Source: JAPLJU01 sp964547985
Lineage (GTDB): Bacteria; Desulfobacterota; Syntrophia; Syntrophales; UBA2192
Reading direction: 5' to 3'
Assembly: GCA_964547985.1 (NCBI GenBank)
Contig: CAZJPV010000014.1
Span: forward strand, 1-51,480
DNA: 51,480 bases
A program made the translations under genes and the position numbers. The stretch's first letter is position 1. Every line of letters starts with the position of its first letter. Under the pieces are notes generated by a model, which worked only from the letters and a program-made list of their open reading frames with translations, was not told where the DNA came from and did no database searches. This document shows positions 48,391-51,480 of this stretch, one piece after another.

Positions 48391-48636
48391 ATGAATAAGA
48401 TCTGGCGTCACATCATTGGCTGGTTTTTTGTTGTCCTGGGCATCATAGGCTGCTTCCTGCCCATTCTTCAAGGCATCCTGTTCATGGTGATCGGGTTTTT
48501 GATTCTGGCCCCGGAAGTCCCCTTCATCCACCGGCTCCTTTTGAGAATGCAGAGCCGGTATCCGGATGTTTTTCAAAAGGCTGAGGAATACAAGAAGAAA
48601 ATAAAGGCCCGATTCAGGACCATGGCGGACCCCTGA
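48391..48636 (+). CDS. Small PGPGW-type membrane protein
   Basis: This 81-residue protein has two hydrophobic helices (about 7-27 and 29-44). The GWFFVVLGIIGCFLPILQGILFMVIGFLIL stretch matches the PGPGW/DUF454-like pattern (GW-xxLGxxGxxLPxxxG), followed by a basic amphipathic tail. Role unknown; such proteins are common small inner-membrane proteins. Its stop is immediately followed by the endonuclease IV start, so they are co-transcribed. Confidence 0.78.
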   Translation: MNKIWRHIIGWFFVVLGIIGCFLPILQGILFMVIGFLILAPEVPFIHRLLLRMQSRYPDVFQKAEEYKKKIKARFRTMADP

Positions 48637-49530
48637 GTGAAGATGAGACCGCTGCTCGGTGCGCACTTTTCGATCGCGGGGGGACTCCACAGGGCTCTCC
48701 TCAGGGGGGCAGCACTGCACTGCAGCACGATCCAGATCTTTACGAAGAATTCGAATCAATGGAAAACCAGAGGGCTTTTACCGGAAGAGGTCAGTCAGTT
48801 CCACGAGACCCGCGCCCGCACCGGGATCAGCCCTGTCATTTCCCATGGAAGCTACCTTGTCAACCTTGCCTCGCCCGATCCGTTATTATACAGAAAATCC
48901 CTAAAATCCATGATTGAAGAGATCGATAGATGTCATCTGCTGGGCATCTCCTCCGTGGTGATTCATCCCGGCTTTCACGGCGGCCGGGGGGAGACGGAGG
49001 GGCTCAGGCGAGTTTCAGCCGCTATGAACTCCATTCTGGCCAAAACGAAGAAATTTTCCGTCAAGGTCGTTTTCGAGACGACCGCCGGCCAGGGCACGAG
49101 CCTCGGGAGCCGATTCGCACATTTTTCCTTTCTCTTCGATCGCATCGAGGATGTCGATCGGGTGGGGCTGTGCGTCGATACCTGCCACATTTTTGCGGCA
49201 GGTATCGACCTGAGGGGTCGGAAGGCATACGAAAGGATGGTTAGGGCCGTCAGAGACTCGGTGGGATTGGGGAAACTGGATCTGTTCCATTTGAATGATT
49301 CCCTTCAAGAGCTGGGTTCGAGAGTCGATCGCCATGGTCACATCGGGGAAGGGTGCATCGGGCTTCAGGCTTTTTGTTTCATTATGCGGGATGAGCGATT
49401 CAGCCGGGTGCCAAAGATCATCGAGACGCCGAAAGACACTACCTTCAGCAGCGGGGATCAGGCCGACCGTAAAAACCTCGCCCTGCTGCGGCGCTTGTGG
49501 CGCGGGGGCGAGCCCATAGATCGCGCTTGA
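48637..49530 (+). CDS. nfo: Deoxyribonuclease IV (AP endonuclease, Nfo family)
   Basis: This protein is 297 residues from the GTG at 48637, or two fewer from the ATG at 48643. It has a TIM-barrel AP endonuclease with the zinc-site motifs of Nfo: LGAHFSIAGGLHRA, SHGSYLVNLASPD, VIHPGFH, VFETTAGQGTSLGS, LCVDTCHIFAAGID, LFHLNDS and HGHIGEG, then IIETPKD. It cleaves the phosphodiester bond 5' to abasic sites in base-excision repair. The GTG lies directly after the upstream TGA, giving tight coupling. Confidence 0.95.
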   Translation: MKMRPLLGAHFSIAGGLHRALLRGAALHCSTIQIFTKNSNQWKTRGLLPEEVSQFHETRARTGISPVISHGSYLVNLASPDPLLYRKSLKSMIEEIDRCHLLGISSVVIHPGFHGGRGETEGLRRVSAAMNSILAKTKKFSVKVVFETTAGQGTSLGSRFAHFSFLFDRIEDVDRVGLCVDTCHIFAAGIDLRGRKAYERMVRAVRDSVGLGKLDLFHLNDSLQELGSRVDRHGHIGEGCIGLQAFCFIMRDERFSRVPKIIETPKDTTFSSGDQADRKNLALLRRLWRGGEPIDRA

Positions 49531-49592
49531 ATTGCTTTTCTTTCGATGATAGAAAATAACCCTTCGAAATCGAATCAGAAAGAGGTCGCAAA

Positions 49593-51368
49593 ATGAAAAA
49601 AAGCTATTGGCTCATTACGGGTCTGCTCCTTGTTGTTTTTTTTCTCAGCCCGGTGGCAGCGGCGCAGGTCAAAAAAGTTGCCGTTCTCCCCTTTCAGATG
49701 AACAGTCCGGAGAAACTGGATTATCTGAGGGACGGCGTCTGGGACATGCTCATGTCCCGAATCGAAGTGAGCAATAAAATCGAAGTCCTCGGCAAACCCT
49801 CGGTCCTTGATGCCCTGGACAAGGTGAAGAAAAAGCAGATCGCCGAGCCGGACGTCCTGACACTCGGCCAGGACCTGAAGGTCGATTACGTGGTCTGGGG
49901 CAGCATCACGAAGATAGGAGAAAATGTCAGCCTGGACGGGAAGCTCCTGGATGTGGCTGCGAAGAAATCGGCCTTGTCGGTCTTCGAGCAATCCAGGGGG
50001 TTGAATGAGGTCATCCCCAAGATAAATGACTTTGCCAAAAAGATCGACCAGCACATTTTGGGGGATGTCCCGGCATCCTTTGCCGCCGCCCCGGCAGCAC
50101 CGGTGAGCGTTTCCCCCGGCGGGGTCACTCCGGCAGCAGGGGGCGCGGCCGTGGCTTCTCCGGGTATGGCCGGTGTACCGCAAAGCGAGGCCGAGGTCAT
50201 CTCGGGAATGAAAAAAGGAAAGGGGACCTATACCGCTGCTATCAATCCGGATTTTATTCATTCCGGACGACCCGATGACAGACAGGGTTTCTGGATGAGC
50301 CCGAAGTACGGCACGGAGTTTCGGGGAATGGATATCGGCGATGTCAATAAAGATGGTCGCAATGAAGTTGTCCTCATCGACGTCAACAATGTGATGATCT
50401 ATCAGAAGAAGGGGAATGAATTTTTCCTGCTCAACAAGATTGCCGGAAAGAAGGGTGAGAATTATCTCTCCGTTGATGTGGCGGATATCAATGGAAACGG
50501 TGTCCCTGAGATTTTTGTGACGAATTTCGACTATGATCATCTGGAGTCCTTTGTCCTGGAATACCAGGACGGGAAGTACGAAAAGATCGCCTCCAGTCTC
50601 AGGTGGTTTATGCGGGTCATCCACACAGGGGAGGCCCCTGTTCTTCTGTGCCAGGAGTTATCGATCGATACGACCGGATACACGGGGAGCTTGATAACCG
50701 GCGCGCATTTTTTGTTTCGTAACCCGATTCACGAAGCGGTGTGGTCCGATGGAAAATACAGAGAAGGGCATCGCATGAAAATACCGGAGGGGCTCCCTGT
50801 TTACGGGTTGACCCTGGACACGATTGAACCGGGAAAGCCCGAAAGGGTTGTGTGTCTTGATGATTTTGATTACCTGCGTGTGTATGAAAAGACGGATAAG
50901 TTGCTTCAAAAGTTGAGCGTCTTCGGCGGGGCCTCGGAGTTTCTTTACAAGAGCGATGACACTTTCGGCGGCAGCAACAGTTATATCGAAATGCCTACGA
51001 AGGCCATGCTGGTCGATAACGATTATCCTCCCCAGTATATCAACCTGAGAATCATTACCTATGACATGAACAAAGACGGCAAGAAGGAGCTGATCCTCGT
51101 CAAGAATATATCTTCCGTCGGGGGGGTAATGTCGAGGATAAAGCTTTATGTGTCCAGCGAGGTCTACAACCTCGAGTGGGATGGGCTTGGCTTCATCGAA
51201 AACTGGAAGACACGAAAGATCAACGGCTATGTTGCGGACTATCAGGTCAAGGACATTGACAATGACGGGAAGGATGAAATTGTCATGGCGCTCGTCCTTT
51301 CCGTCGGAGCGACCCTCAAGACGAACAGCGTGGTCGTCTCCTACAAGCTTGCCGCCCCACAGCCTTGA
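49593..51368 (+). CDS. Exported TolB-like/FG-GAP protein with calcium-loop repeats
   Basis: This 591-residue protein has a signal peptide ending near VAAA (residue 24). Residues about 26-155 look like the TolB/FlgO-type alpha-beta domain found in exported proteins (VAVLPFQMNSPEKLDYLRDGV, VDYVVWGSITKIGENV). An Ala/Pro/Gly-rich linker (about 160-200) leads to a beta-propeller-like region with FG-GAP/VCBS-style calcium loops: DVNKDGRNE (250-258), DINGNGVPE (298-306), DMNKDGKKE and DIDNDGKDE. Extracytoplasmic, possibly a binding or sensing propeller. Function unknown. Its stop codon lies within the promoter of the following tRNA. Confidence 0.82.
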   Translation: MKKSYWLITGLLLVVFFLSPVAAAQVKKVAVLPFQMNSPEKLDYLRDGVWDMLMSRIEVSNKIEVLGKPSVLDALDKVKKKQIAEPDVLTLGQDLKVDYVVWGSITKIGENVSLDGKLLDVAAKKSALSVFEQSRGLNEVIPKINDFAKKIDQHILGDVPASFAAAPAAPVSVSPGGVTPAAGGAAVASPGMAGVPQSEAEVISGMKKGKGTYTAAINPDFIHSGRPDDRQGFWMSPKYGTEFRGMDIGDVNKDGRNEVVLIDVNNVMIYQKKGNEFFLLNKIAGKKGENYLSVDVADINGNGVPEIFVTNFDYDHLESFVLEYQDGKYEKIASSLRWFMRVIHTGEAPVLLCQELSIDTTGYTGSLITGAHFLFRNPIHEAVWSDGKYREGHRMKIPEGLPVYGLTLDTIEPGKPERVVCLDDFDYLRVYEKTDKLLQKLSVFGGASEFLYKSDDTFGGSNSYIEMPTKAMLVDNDYPPQYINLRIITYDMNKDGKKELILVKNISSVGGVMSRIKLYVSSEVYNLEWDGLGFIENWKTRKINGYVADYQVKDIDNDGKDEIVMALVLSVGATLKTNSVVVSYKLAAPQP

Positions 51369-51391
51369 CAGGATGTGAAATATATTATAAA
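51365..51391 (+). promoter_or_regulatory. Promoter of the terminal tRNA
   Basis: TTGACA (51365-51370), 15 bp, TATAAA (51386-51391), close upstream of the tRNA 5' end. The -35 contains the stop codon of the preceding gene. Confidence 0.6.
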
Positions 51392-51403
51392 AAACATCAG
51401 GTT

Positions 51404-51480
51404 GGCGGTGTAGCTCAGTTGGTTAGAGCATGCGGCTCATATCCGCAGTGTCCGGGGTTCAAGTCCCTGCACCGCCACCA
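51404..51480 (+). tRNA. tRNA with CAU anticodon, probably elongator tRNA-Met
   Basis: This is a 77-nt gene ending in an encoded CCA exactly at the window end. Acceptor GGCGGTG pairs with CACCGCC; the anticodon stem TGCGG/CCGCA flanks loop CTCATAT with CAT at 51438-51440; GGTTCAAGTCC is the T arm. A paired acceptor end excludes initiator tRNA. Elongator Met is favoured; a lysidine-modified tRNA-Ile2 also reads CAU in the gene and cannot be fully excluded without TilS determinants. Confidence 0.92.

Noticed and set aside
1..51480. CRISPR array, intact transposase, prophage or rRNA genes
   Set aside because: No regularly spaced repeats, transposase motifs, phage structural genes or rRNA sequence were found.

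Overview
The window is a 51.5 kb stretch of moderately GC-rich bacterial DNA, dense with genes on both strands. The gene content suggests a strictly anaerobic Desulfobacterota member, probably near Syntrophales or a related fatty-acid or aromatic-acid-degrading group. This rests on an isovaleryl-type acyl-CoA dehydrogenase with SCP2-type thiolases, ferredoxin-linked indolepyruvate oxidoreductase with phenylacetate-CoA ligase, a TRAP transporter, FolE2, TM0106-type nuclease and YtxH/DUF948 pairs. No 16S gene or other lineage marker is present, so the assignment is inference.

Layout. 1-3366 (minus): beta-oxidation cluster of an acyl-CoA dehydrogenase and two thiolase-like proteins, the last running off the window. 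3695-5230 (plus): nitroreductase and a D-2-hydroxyacid dehydrogenase, closed by a bidirectional terminator. 5352-7039 (minus): MscS-type channel plus a membrane-anchored coiled-coil protein. 7343-7897: TPR protein. 7930-10598 (minus): two tandem MTA/SAH-deaminase-like amidohydrolases. 10729: tRNA-Leu(UAA), followed by an AT-rich patch (about 11.3-12.4 kb) with orphan genes. 12412-15097: lytic transglycosylase, half-length MFS protein, a small membrane protein and AtpZ/AtpI. 15098-15316: a MITE-like palindromic element and 16-bp tandem repeats. 15439-18928: J-domain/receiver fusion, alpha/beta hydrolase, membrane-anchored methyltransferase and SppA lipoprotein. 19316-21064: two successive YtxH-DUF948 modules behind an exact-consensus sigma70 promoter. 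21091-24815 (minus): VTT membrane protein, TM0106-type nuclease, PP-loop ATPase and HAD phosphatase. 25097: patatin.

26258-36494 is the largest coherent unit: an autoregulated-looking TetR gene followed by TolC, a phasin-like protein, an ABC1/UbiB kinase-like protein, a second TolC, a periplasmic adaptor, an RND permease and a PG0541-type PII-like protein, all co-oriented and close-packed. A tripartite RND exporter sharing one transcript with an ABC1-kinase/phasin pair is the most interesting system in the window.

36517-37658 (minus): FolE2 and QueD overlap, giving the first steps to 7-deazapurines. 37827-44601 (plus): phenylacetate-CoA ligase, IorAB and a complete DctPQM TRAP transporter form a plausible aryl-acid uptake, activation and ferredoxin-dependent 2-oxoacid module. 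44862-51368: HAD hydrolase, Nudix CoA-pyrophosphatase-like protein with an expanded Nudix box, YheT-like hydrolase, secreted SagB-type nitroreductase, small PGPGW protein, endonuclease IV and an exported TolB-like/FG-GAP protein. The window ends exactly at the CCA of a tRNA(CAU), probably elongator tRNA-Met. There is no CRISPR array, intact transposase or prophage. Residue-level statements come from reading the translations by eye; no alignments or searches were run.
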